From contig JAAZNT010000429.1 of the NCBI GenBank assembly GCA_012798145.1, positions 1 to 8,036 on the forward strand: a stretch of 8,036 bases of DNA, given 5' to 3'. This DNA comes from Thermoanaerobaculaceae bacterium (lineage in GTDB: Bacteria; Acidobacteriota; UBA4820). Positions 1 through 6,709 of the stretch are shown here, one piece after another. A program made the position numbers and the translations under genes. The first letter of the stretch is position 1. The number at the start of each line of letters is the position of its first letter. The notes beneath the pieces are model-generated. The model had not been told where the DNA came from. It saw nothing but the letters and a program-made list of their open reading frames with translations, and made no database searches.

Positions 1-84
1 AATCCTGTTTCCAGTTTCACAAATAGCGCTTAAGTGCCTTGGCGCAATGTATCCAGCAACACCCATTACAGCAAAGTTATACAT
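1..84 (-). CDS. wbpB: UDP-N-acetylglucosaminuronate 3-dehydrogenase, WbpB/WlbA type (N-terminal fragment)
   Basis: Only the first 28 codons are present; the gene runs off the left edge. The residues read MYNFAVMGVAGYIAPRHLSA and continue with an ICETGN segment. This is the start of a Rossmann fold in the Gfo/Idh/MocA oxidoreductase family, and the G-V-A-G-Y-I-A-P-R-H signature is characteristic of WbpB/WlbA. Known members oxidise C3 of UDP-GlcNAcA with NAD, giving the 3-keto sugar that a PLP aminotransferase then aminates on the way to diacetamido uronic acids. The ATG lies 12 bases after the wbpA-like stop codon and has a strong ribosome binding site. The pairing with a WbpA-type enzyme supports the assignment. 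The family call is strong for so short a piece, but the C-terminal catalytic part cannot be seen, so intactness is unknown. Confidence 0.75.
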   Translation of the reverse strand, partial: MYNFAVMGVAGYIAPRHLSAICETGNRI

Positions 85-91
85 TTTGTCT

Positions 92-98
92 CTCCTTT
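92..98 (-). promoter_or_regulatory. Ribosome binding site of the wbpB-like gene
   Basis: Minus-strand AAAGGAG, seven bases before the ATG at 82-84. It overlaps the TAA stop of the upstream dehydrogenase (97-99), so translation of the two genes is probably coupled. It is the strongest Shine-Dalgarno match in the window and fixes the start of the partial gene. Confidence 0.8.
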
Positions 99-1425
99 AG
101 GATGGAATGATTTTTGCTTTTACATTCAACTTCCTATAAACACCCCTCGTATCAATTATTAAGGGAACAACATTTCCTATCTTCTTATAGTCAACATTTG
201 AATGGTCAGTTACAACGACTGCGGCATCATATTTTTTGAGGTTTTTGTGGTCTATTGTTATAGATTTTTTTCCTGCCATTTTCATGTGTTTTCTTGTCTC
301 AGGACAGACTGGAACAAAAGGATCGTGAAAATCAATTTCTGCGCCTAATTCAATCAATTTTTCAATTATTTCAAAAGCAGGAGTCTCGCGAGCATCGTCG
401 ATGTTTTTCTTATAAGCGATCCCCAATATTAAAATTTTTGAGCCATTGATAGATTTTTTCATTCCGTTTAATCCTGATGAAACTTTTTCAACGACATATT
501 CCGGCATTTTCCAGTTAATTTCTCCAGCAAGTTCTATAAACCTTGTTGAAAAGCCATACTCTCTGACTTTCCACGACAAATAAAATGGATCAAGAGGAAT
601 ACAGTGTCCGCCCCAGCCGGGACCGGGGTTAAAACGCATAAAGCCAAAGGGCTTTGTGCTCGCTGCGTCAAGAACTTCCCAAATATCTATTCCCATCTTG
701 TCGTAGCCAATTTTCAACTCATTAACAAGCGCGATGTTGACAGCCCTAAAAATATTCTCTGTCAGTTTTGTAGCCTCGGCAGTTCTTGCATCTTTAACTG
801 GAACTACTCTTTCAATAAATTGCGAGTAAAAAAGTGTAGCCAACTGACCTGCTATTTTACTCACTCCGCCAACAACTTTAGGGGTCGTTGTCGTAGTAAA
901 ATCTTTCCTTCCGGGGTCTTCTCTTTCTGGAGAAAAGGCAAGGAAAAAGTCCTTTCCCTCTTTCAAGCCGGTTTTTTCAAGCATCTCTTTCATAAGTTCG
1001 TCTGTCGTGCCCGGATATGTTGTAGATTCAAGCACCACAAGTTGATCTTTTCTTAAATTCTCCCTAATTTTTTCTGTTGTGGAAATTATATAACTCATAT
1101 CTGGTTCGCGTTGAACCGTCAGTGGTGTTGGAACGCAGACCAATATTACATCAGGTAAAGAAAGTTTCGAGAAATCCCAAGTGGCTTCAAAATTTCCCGA
1201 CTTCAACATTTTTTGAAAGAGTTTTTTATCAAGATGCTTTATATATCCTTTTCCCGCTTTAAGCATTTCAACTTTGTTTTTATCAACATCAAAGCCGATT
1301 ATCTTGAAACCTTTCTCATTCAAAGCAATAGCAAGCGGAAGTCCTACATAACCAAGCCCTATAATCCCTACTACCGCTTTGTGAGATGTAATTTTCTTTT
1401 CGAGCGAAGAATTACTCTTTGCCAT
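97..1425 (-). CDS. wbpA: UDP-N-acetyl-D-glucosamine 6-dehydrogenase (WbpA-type nucleotide sugar dehydrogenase)
   Basis: A complete 442-residue protein of normal length for the UDP-glucose/GDP-mannose dehydrogenase family. It would oxidise C6 of UDP-GlcNAc twice, using two NAD, to give UDP-GlcNAcA in the cytoplasm. The NAD site is the GLGYVG loop (residues 23-28), followed by STTYPGTT (134-141) and SPEREDPG (165-172). The conserved Lys220 and Asn224 lie in the central helix. The catalytic Cys275 is in GGHCIPLDPF, and the C-terminal UDP-binding domain carries GIAYKKNIDDARETP (335-349). The ELAGEINWKMPEYV segment is typical of the WbpA subgroup rather than plain UDP-glucose dehydrogenase. ATG follows the epimerase stop by one base, with an AAGGGA binding site eight bases upstream. 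One oddity is Trp271 in the loop before the catalytic Cys, where Leu or Ile is usual. UDP-GalNAc or another UDP-sugar as substrate cannot be excluded; the adjacent WbpB-like gene favours UDP-GlcNAc. Confidence 0.88.
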   Translation of the reverse strand: MAKSNSSLEKKITSHKAVVGIIGLGYVGLPLAIALNEKGFKIIGFDVDKNKVEMLKAGKGYIKHLDKKLFQKMLKSGNFEATWDFSKLSLPDVILVCVPTPLTVQREPDMSYIISTTEKIRENLRKDQLVVLESTTYPGTTDELMKEMLEKTGLKEGKDFFLAFSPEREDPGRKDFTTTTTPKVVGGVSKIAGQLATLFYSQFIERVVPVKDARTAEATKLTENIFRAVNIALVNELKIGYDKMGIDIWEVLDAASTKPFGFMRFNPGPGWGGHCIPLDPFYLSWKVREYGFSTRFIELAGEINWKMPEYVVEKVSSGLNGMKKSINGSKILILGIAYKKNIDDARETPAFEIIEKLIELGAEIDFHDPFVPVCPETRKHMKMAGKKSITIDHKNLKKYDAAVVVTDHSNVDYKKIGNVVPLIIDTRGVYRKLNVKAKIIPS

Positions 1426-1426
1426 T

Positions 1427-2365
1427 TTATTCTTCCCTTTCTTTAAAATTATTAAATGTCAATTTTAACCCTTCTCCAATCTTTACTGACGGTTCAAATC
1501 CGAGCAAATCTTGTGCTTTCTTAACGCTTCCGCAAGATCTTTGAATATCATTTTTTCTCCCATTTACATAAACTATTTCAACTCCATTTGTCAATTTTGA
1601 AACTTCCTTAGCAAGACAGTTTATTGAAGTTTCAATAGAAGAACATATATTAAAAATTTCATAATTTCTTTGAAAAAAATTAGCGGCAAGAAGATTGGCA
1701 TTTGCGACATCTTTTACAAAAGTGAAATCTCTTGTTTGTTCGCCGCTTCCTTCAATAGTAATTTTCTTTCTTTTTAAACTGTCGTTTATAAATTTTGAGA
1801 TAACAGCGGCATACCTTCCATTTGGATTTTGTCTCGGTCCATAAATATTAAAATATCTTAGTACCGAAACATTTATTTTCGTTTTTTGACTTATTTCTTT
1901 AAGAATTGCTTCTCCTGCCATCTTTGAATATGCGTAAGGAGATAATGGATTCAATGCGTCGTTCTCGCTTAATGGAATTTTTTTGTTGTCTCCGTAAACC
2001 GCACAGGATGAAGCAAAGATAATTTTTTCAACGCCTTTTTTATAGGCAATCTTTGCGATTTTAATTGTGCCGCCTATGTTGACATCATAACATTCTGCAG
2101 GATCCAATTCTGATTTAGGAACAGATATGAACGCCGCTTGGTGAAAAACCGTTTTGACATCTTTTAGCGCATTATTAAGTATTTCCTCATCTCTCACATC
2201 GCCAATTAATAACTCAATGTCAGATCGAAAATCTTTTATATTCTTCAAACTTCCGCTTGAAAGGTTGTCTAAAACAGAAACACTCCAGCCATTCTTAAGC
2301 AGAAGTTCAACAATGTGGCTTCCAATAAAACCACATCCTCCTGTAACTAACGCTTTATTTGTCAA
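1427..2365 (-). CDS. NAD-dependent nucleotide-sugar 4-epimerase (extended SDR, GalE/WbpP-like)
   Basis: An extended short-chain dehydrogenase/reductase, 312 residues with the chosen start. Numbering below is from that start. It has the Rossmann motif TGGCGFIGSH (8-17), the catalytic SSCAVYG segment (119-125), and the active-site YAYSK (Tyr144, Lys148). RYFNIYGPRQNPNGRYAAVI follows, in the form typical of UDP-GlcNAc/UDP-Glc C4 epimerases including WbpP, and DFTFVKDVANANLLAA supports the same group. It probably interconverts gluco and galacto forms of a UDP-sugar for this polysaccharide; the exact sugar cannot be read from the sequence. I chose TTG at 2363-2365 because GGGGAG lies six bases upstream and the fold begins immediately after it. 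This start overlaps the preceding nucleotidyltransferase gene by 11 bases. A longer reading from TTG at 2387-2389 adds eight residues but has no binding site. A dehydratase or reductase role is less likely. Confidence 0.85.
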   Translation of the reverse strand: MTNKALVTGGCGFIGSHIVELLLKNGWSVSVLDNLSSGSLKNIKDFRSDIELLIGDVRDEEILNNALKDVKTVFHQAAFISVPKSELDPAECYDVNIGGTIKIAKIAYKKGVEKIIFASSCAVYGDNKKIPLSENDALNPLSPYAYSKMAGEAILKEISQKTKINVSVLRYFNIYGPRQNPNGRYAAVISKFINDSLKRKKITIEGSGEQTRDFTFVKDVANANLLAANFFQRNYEIFNICSSIETSINCLAKEVSKLTNGVEIVYVNGRKNDIQRSCGSVKKAQDLLGFEPSVKIGEGLKLTFNNFKEREE

Positions 2366-3458
2366 GAAATTCTCCCCATAATGCCTCAAATAGTCTTTTT
2401 AATATACTCGTGTAATATGTCAAATATAATGAGAAAATATTTTTTTTCTCCCCATATCTTTTCTTAAGAAAAACCTTATTTGGGAAAAACCAAATCAATA
2501 ACCATAATAGTTTTTTGCTAATTCCATCAATATTTTTGAACTCATTTTTCAATTTTATTAGGGCGCTCTTTTTGTTACTTTGGGCTTCAGAAATAAAACA
2601 ATCTGAATTGTTATCGGTCAAAAGAATTGAATCAAGTAATTTATAGGAAAAATCAATTACTTCCTTCGTGTTTGATTCTTCAGCGATTTCTTTAATTCTT
2701 TTTTGGTCTAACCTGTCTCGTAACAATAAAAGATCAAGAACCCAAATCAGACGTTTTAAATTATGATGGCTCTGAAATGTATGATAACAGAGGTAAGCGT
2801 AATTTGCCTCATTCGAAAAGCCGTAATATTTTATTTTGCCATTGTTGCGAATTACTAAATTAGTAGGAGTATAAAATATTTCATCATATTTTCTTCTTCT
2901 GTCGCATTTACCAAACCTTAGGCTATGGTGTAGTTCAACCATTAAACCATTACTCTCTGGTGGTATTAAAACTAAATCTTTTCCGTAAATCATTGGAAAT
3001 TTTATAGAACGATATTCGTAAATTCTATAACCCATTTTTAACAGTTCATTCAAAGATAGGTCAAAATCTTTCTGATTTATAACAAGAATATCAAGGTCGC
3101 TTGAAGGTCTCAACTCGGGCTTTGGGTAAAGGTTGTCCTGAAGATCAATTCCTTTCAGAATGACAGGAACTATTCCTATTTCATTTATTCTTTTAATAAT
3201 AAACTCGCTTTTCCTCCTTAAAATCTCATTCGCTCCAAGAAAATGAAAGTAAATATTTTTTAATTTTGTTTTGACTTTTTCATCTTCAATTCTCTCTTTG
3301 CATTTATAGTAATAATATGGAGCAACCTTCTCTTTTAAAAGAAAGTCAATGAAACCACTCAACTCTTTTTCATTTCCCGAAATTTTTTCTTCCGAAAACA
3401 TTTCGGAAATTGCTTTTCTCCAATTAATGTATGTTTCATTTTCTATTTTATATTGCAT
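2355..3458 (-). CDS. Nucleotidyltransferase family protein (NTP_transf_5-like, function unknown)
   Basis: A 367-residue protein resembling the uncharacterised nucleotidyltransferase family (Pfam NTP_transf_5) often found in polysaccharide and peptide-modification loci. The core is VILKGIDL (99-106), then YPKPELRPSSDLDILV (111-126). It provides the acidic pair Asp121 and Asp123 expected to bind metal and nucleotide, with VELHHSLRF (174-182) as the next conserved strand. A His-rich helical segment with CYHTFQSHHNLKRLIWVLDL (224-243) resembles the C-terminal helical part of these proteins. No signal peptide is seen, so it is probably cytoplasmic. Its substrate is unknown; a role in modifying a glycan or glycolipid intermediate is inferred only from its position between the ligase group and the sugar-nucleotide enzymes. 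The ATG has only a weak GAG upstream, with a 15-base gap from the preceding gene. Parts of the gene are markedly AT-rich. Confidence 0.7.
   Translation of the reverse strand: MQYKIENETYINWRKAISEMFSEEKISGNEKELSGFIDFLLKEKVAPYYYYKCKERIEDEKVKTKLKNIYFHFLGANEILRRKSEFIIKRINEIGIVPVILKGIDLQDNLYPKPELRPSSDLDILVINQKDFDLSLNELLKMGYRIYEYRSIKFPMIYGKDLVLIPPESNGLMVELHHSLRFGKCDRRRKYDEIFYTPTNLVIRNNGKIKYYGFSNEANYAYLCYHTFQSHHNLKRLIWVLDLLLLRDRLDQKRIKEIAEESNTKEVIDFSYKLLDSILLTDNNSDCFISEAQSNKKSALIKLKNEFKNIDGISKKLLWLLIWFFPNKVFLKKRYGEKKNIFSLYLTYYTSILKRLFEALWGEFLDK
2372..2377 (-). promoter_or_regulatory. Ribosome binding site deciding the epimerase start
   Basis: Minus-strand GGGGAG located inside the last codons of the upstream nucleotidyltransferase gene, six bases before TTG at 2363-2365. 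No comparable site precedes the alternative TTG at 2387-2389, so the downstream start is preferred. Confidence 0.6.
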
Positions 3459-3473
3459 ATCTCGGAAGCTTTC

Positions 3474-4331
3474 TTAAAGTGGCTTATATTCTCTTATTAA
3501 ATTCAAGTTAAATTTCTTAGAACCAATTAATTGTGTAAAAATAATCGCTGAATTTAAAACAAAATACCTCTTGCTTGCATCAATATTTATAAATTTATTT
3601 TCTCCTTTTTTAATTAAATAAGGGTTTTTAGTGTTATGAAAAAAAGTATTGCTGTTATTAGTTCCAATTGCCATTTCAAATTCTTTCTCCTCCAAAGATT
3701 CAACTTCTATCTTAAAATCCCTTGTCCCTTTTGGACATCCTATGGAGATGGAGTAAAAATAGCTGAAATTTGCTTCTTCGGGCAAATCTTTTGATTTTAG
3801 ATATGTCAAATTGCCGGGATACTTGTAAAGTTCAGTTTCTGGGTCTAATCTTTTGTAAAGAAATATTGGCGCAACTTTCGGGGTTTCAAGCCAAAATGTT
3901 CTCGTTCCGTTTTTATATACAAGTGAATATGTAAAATTTGCCACTTTTCCCTTGCTTTTAATTAAAAGATAATTTTCAATTTTATTTGCGGTAGTATCAA
4001 AATCTGAAGAGAACAAAGAATAGGCGCATAGAAATTTTGCCGCTTTTTGAGGATCGGATTCTGCCATCTCATACCACAAAGTCGCCAGTCTTGTTTTAAT
4101 TCTTTGATAAACACCCTTTCTTCCGCATCTGTGGCTTCTCATCATAGCAATCTTGTAAGTTTCTATTGCGTCATCAATTTTGTTTTGAATTACGCATTCC
4201 TCCGCTGTCTTTAAAATGTTATATGCTCCTTGAACAAAATCCTGCGGAAAGGGTCTATCGTAGCTGCTATGGTTAAAAACAATAGCCATTATTGACAAAA
4301 ACAAAGATATTAATAATAAAACTTTATTCAT
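3474..4331 (-). CDS. Membrane-anchored hypothetical protein with TPR-like helices
   Basis: I do not recognise this 285-residue protein. It starts with a hydrophobic segment (about residues 4-20) preceded by Lys3, with no clear signal-peptidase site. It is probably a signal anchor that leaves the rest in the periplasm. Residues about 31-110 look helical. They include a TPR-like stretch, AEECVIQNKIDDAIETYKIA (43-62), and a second helical pair around 75-108. From about 130 to the end, short alternating hydrophobic stretches suggest a beta-rich domain. The ATG overlaps the stop of the ligase gene in an ATGA, and a good AAGGA site lies about eight bases upstream, so the two are coupled. O-antigen ligase-family proteins with C-terminal TPR domains are known, so this may be a detached partner of the ligase; that is inference. 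The DNA here is more AT-rich than the ligase gene. Confidence 0.6.
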   Translation of the reverse strand: MNKVLLLISLFLSIMAIVFNHSSYDRPFPQDFVQGAYNILKTAEECVIQNKIDDAIETYKIAMMRSHRCGRKGVYQRIKTRLATLWYEMAESDPQKAAKFLCAYSLFSSDFDTTANKIENYLLIKSKGKVANFTYSLVYKNGTRTFWLETPKVAPIFLYKRLDPETELYKYPGNLTYLKSKDLPEEANFSYFYSISIGCPKGTRDFKIEVESLEEKEFEMAIGTNNSNTFFHNTKNPYLIKKGENKFINIDASKRYFVLNSAIIFTQLIGSKKFNLNLIREYKPL

Positions 4332-5686
4332 CTTGTTTTTCCTTCATTTAGGGCATATATCAATACAAAAGTTCCCGCAAGTGGAAATATATGAAATGTC
4401 ATATCAAACCACACTCTCAACAATTCGCTTATCAATACTGCCGAGAGCCAAAAGCCCTTTCCATAATTTTTCAAAAAAATCATATTTCTTCCAATTATAT
4501 ACAATGAAAACAATAAGGCACCCAGCAAACCAAAGATTCCTGCTTCAAAATAACTTTGGAGGTATTCGTTTTCAAGAAAAACATTTCTCATCTCATAAAA
4601 AAGCGGCCAGTCAACAATTTTTGAAGGAAAAACATCTTCAAAGGAACCTATACCATTCCCAATAATGCTGAACTCGGAAAAAACATTCGGGTTCATTCTT
4701 ACCCTTACAGCATCGGTTATCAGACCGCTCTGTATCAAGAATATGCAAACTGCTCCAATCAATATAAAGTAGATAGCACCTGCACCAAGAATTATTTTTT
4801 TCTTTTTGCTAAATCCAAGTTGCAATAAGAAAAAGCAAGGAAGCAATGCCAAGAAAAGGAAATTTCCCCTTGATGACCCGCTAACAACAAGCGCTCCTTG
4901 AAGAATAAGAATTGCTCCGATAAAAATATACATACCTATTTTGTCCATTTTTTTTCGAGTTCTTTGGGCTTTTCTCCAAACCAGATAACAAAGTATTGGA
5001 AAGGTAAGGTTTATAAATGCTTCTCCGTGGTTGGCGTTGACAAAAGGTCCAAAGGCGTCTTGCGCTCTTGCGCTCTCTCTTATCCATAAGATGTGCGTTC
5101 TATGCTCAATGCCTTTTTCAATGAGGGCAATCAGCCCAACACCCAAACCTATAAGTCCGACAAAAAGGGCAAGTCTCCTCAGTTCGCTGTTTCCCTGCCT
5201 CATTACATCTTCAAGTAGAAGGATGAAGCAGAAAAAAGAAAGAAGAGCAATCAACCCACGAATTGTGGCAACGGGCGTTCTTGTTAAAGTCAAAAATGAC
5301 GGCAGTTTGGGAGTGTATCTTTGGCTTTCATAAGGCGCTTCTGTTTTTTCAAAAGGATCAATTCTGTATTTTTCGCTTTGAAGAAGTTCTTCCGCTTTTG
5401 CTGCGTCTTCATAAATCTGTAGCCGACTTTTGTCAACTACTTCCCAAAATGCGATTGGAAATGGAATAAGTTGAATAACGCAAATCCCTATCAAAAAAGC
5501 CACAAAAACGGCAAAAATGTTCAATTTTTTAGGCCATTGTAGGAATTCGTTGTCAATGTAGCAGACAATCCCTGCGCCTAAGAAAAGAAACACCTCGCAT
5601 GTCGCAACAGCCCAATTTTCAGTGCAGCCAAAAGCAAAAGATGAGAAGAGAAAGAAAATTGCCAGAATAATTAATGAAATAGTCAT
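4328..5686 (-). CDS. O-antigen ligase / polymerase family membrane protein (Wzy_C type)
   Basis: A 452-residue polytopic inner-membrane protein with about eleven or twelve hydrophobic segments (roughly 3-20, 28-44, 56-76, 135-158, 170-190, 222-237, 250-269, 274-290, 297-319, 383-399, 412-427, 430-446). Family landmarks are GPFVNANHGE (213-222), SGSSRGN (269-275, Arg273), GNGIGSFEDVFP (343-354), ENEYLQSYFEAGIFG (372-386) and FDMTFHIFP (427-435). Such proteins transfer undecaprenyl-linked glycan to lipid A core or to protein, or polymerise repeat units, on the periplasmic face. Which of these applies cannot be decided from sequence. A hydrophilic loop at 79-134 is fairly large. The ligase signature H[NSQ]-X9-GXX[GTY] is matched as EN-X9-GIFG, with Glu372 where His is expected. 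The gene overlaps the preceding glycosyltransferase by ATGA and has no strong binding site of its own, which suggests reinitiation. The next gene starts in its stop codon. Confidence 0.82.
   Translation of the reverse strand: MTISLIILAIFFLFSSFAFGCTENWAVATCEVFLFLGAGIVCYIDNEFLQWPKKLNIFAVFVAFLIGICVIQLIPFPIAFWEVVDKSRLQIYEDAAKAEELLQSEKYRIDPFEKTEAPYESQRYTPKLPSFLTLTRTPVATIRGLIALLSFFCFILLLEDVMRQGNSELRRLALFVGLIGLGVGLIALIEKGIEHRTHILWIRESARAQDAFGPFVNANHGEAFINLTFPILCYLVWRKAQRTRKKMDKIGMYIFIGAILILQGALVVSGSSRGNFLFLALLPCFFLLQLGFSKKKKIILGAGAIYFILIGAVCIFLIQSGLITDAVRVRMNPNVFSEFSIIGNGIGSFEDVFPSKIVDWPLFYEMRNVFLENEYLQSYFEAGIFGLLGALLFSLYIIGRNMIFLKNYGKGFWLSAVLISELLRVWFDMTFHIFPLAGTFVLIYALNEGKTR
4340..4345 (-). promoter_or_regulatory. 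Ribosome binding site of the TPR-like gene
   Basis: Minus-strand GAAGGA lies within the last codons of the ligase gene, eight bases before the ATG at 4329-4331. It supports this start and independent initiation in addition to coupling through the ATGA overlap. Confidence 0.6.
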
Positions 5687-6708
5687 TCAAATAAAGATTT
5701 CTTTTTTTCTTTTTTTTCAGAGAATATTATTGACGGCATTTCTGGAAGAGTTTCTTCCAACGCAGTTTTTGGCTTTCTTATGGGGATTTCATAATGTGAT
5801 GTGTCATAAAGTTGTTTGCTGAAAAATCCAGCAAAAAAGCCTTTTAGAATATGAAAAGCGCACCTAAAGTGAAGTGTTATAAACGCTCTTGCAATCCTAA
5901 AAGGACATCTTCCGAAAATGGAAATTAAAATAAAAACAAAATATTGGAAAATATTTGCATAAAGCCTTTCAACCCAAATCTGGTTTCTTATTGAAACATA
6001 GTTTATCAGGGGATCAAACAACCTTTCTTTTGTTTTGTCTTTATGGCGAACGACTGATTTTGGGATGACTACTATTCTCCAATACTCCTTTTTAGCCCTC
6101 AGCCCTATTTCAACATCTTCGTAATACAAGAAAAATTTTTCGTGGAATAAGCCCGCATCTTCAAAAAATTCCCTTTTAAAGAGGACAGCGTTGCCCTCAG
6201 GAAAATCAACATACTCAAAATCTTTTCTTACGCTTTCCGGGTCGCCTTTATAAAATCTTCTCTTGGCGCTTCCGCTCAAAAGAGATATTTCTCCTCCAAG
6301 CGACTGAACGCTTTTACCATCTTCTGAAAGAGTTAAAGGACAGGCGATCCCGCATTTTTTCTGCGCTTGAAGCGCTATGAGAAGTCTTATTAAAAACTCA
6401 CTTTCCAATTTTATGTCGGGATTTAATACAAGAAAATATTCGGCTCCCCACTCAAGTCCTTTTCTTATGCCTATGTTACAGCATTTTCCGTATCCATAAT
6501 TTTCTTCTGCTTGAATAAAATATTCATTTGGCTTAAGATTTGGCTCAATAATTCCTTTTGCGTCTTCGGTTGATTTTGAATCAATTATGTAAATTTGTCT
6601 TTCTCCCCCGCCTTTGATATTTCTTAGATCGCTTAAGAGGGAAAGCGTTTCGCAGGAAGAGTTGTAGTTCACTATAACAACGCAAATTTTTGAAAATTCT
6701 ATTTTCAT
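5683..6708 (-). CDS. Family 2 glycosyltransferase, rhamnosyltransferase-like
   Basis: A 341-residue inverting GT-A fold enzyme that would add one sugar to the lipid-linked repeat unit from a nucleotide-sugar donor at the cytoplasmic face. Motifs in order: VVIVNYNS (10-17), IIDSKSTE (41-48), NYGYGKCCNIGI (70-81, the N-x-G-x-G-x-x-N-x-G pattern), and VLNPDI (94-99) with Asp98 as the metal-binding position. FPEGNAVLFKRE (169-180) and LYYEDVEIGLRAKK (194-207), with the Glu197-Asp198 pair, follow; His222 comes after these. This order is that of the WbbL/RfbF rhamnosyltransferase branch of GT2, although donor specificity cannot be read reliably. Hydrophobic or amphipathic segments at 251-266 and around 284-297 suggest membrane association. 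The tail is Lys/Glu-rich and encoded by long A runs. ATG comes one base after the preceding stop, with no convincing binding site, so translation is probably coupled. Confidence 0.87.
   Translation of the reverse strand: MKIEFSKICVVIVNYNSSCETLSLLSDLRNIKGGGERQIYIIDSKSTEDAKGIIEPNLKPNEYFIQAEENYGYGKCCNIGIRKGLEWGAEYFLVLNPDIKLESEFLIRLLIALQAQKKCGIACPLTLSEDGKSVQSLGGEISLLSGSAKRRFYKGDPESVRKDFEYVDFPEGNAVLFKREFFEDAGLFHEKFFLYYEDVEIGLRAKKEYWRIVVIPKSVVRHKDKTKERLFDPLINYVSIRNQIWVERLYANIFQYFVFILISIFGRCPFRIARAFITLHFRCAFHILKGFFAGFFSKQLYDTSHYEIPIRKPKTALEETLPEMPSIIFSEKKEKKKSLFE
5701..5707 (-). other. In-frame slippery heptamer A AAA AAG at the 3' end of the GT2 gene
   Basis: The GT2 tail is encoded by G-A8-G-A7-G. 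The heptamer A AAA AAG sits in the phase used by known -1 frameshift sites such as E. coli dnaX. Sixteen bases further on are three adjacent elements: a -1 frame TGA (5687-5689), the ligase ATG (5684-5686) and the zero-frame TGA (5683-5685). Slippage would change only the last few residues. It may be nothing more than lysine-rich coding in AT-rich DNA. Confidence 0.3.
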
Positions 6709-6709
6709 A

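Noticed and set aside
604..1056. A 150-codon plus-strand open frame opposite the dehydrogenase gene.
   Set aside because: It lies antisense inside a gene with clear catalytic motifs, its translation is Cys/Phe/Lys-rich with no recognisable domain, and no plausible binding site precedes it.
2431..2450. A 7-base inverted repeat (gagaaaa / ttttctc) beside a T run, resembling a terminator.
   Set aside because: It lies inside the nucleotidyltransferase coding region, its stem is almost all A-T pairs, and the operon continues past it without a gap.
3459..3473. The longest gap between genes, considered for a promoter or terminator.
   Set aside because: At 15 bases it is too short for either, and the genes on both sides run in the same direction.
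5031..5333. Plus-strand frame of 100 codons and an overlapping minus-strand frame at 4881-5087.
   Set aside because: Both are out-of-frame shadows of the ligase-family gene, whose membrane segments and motifs run unbroken through this region.
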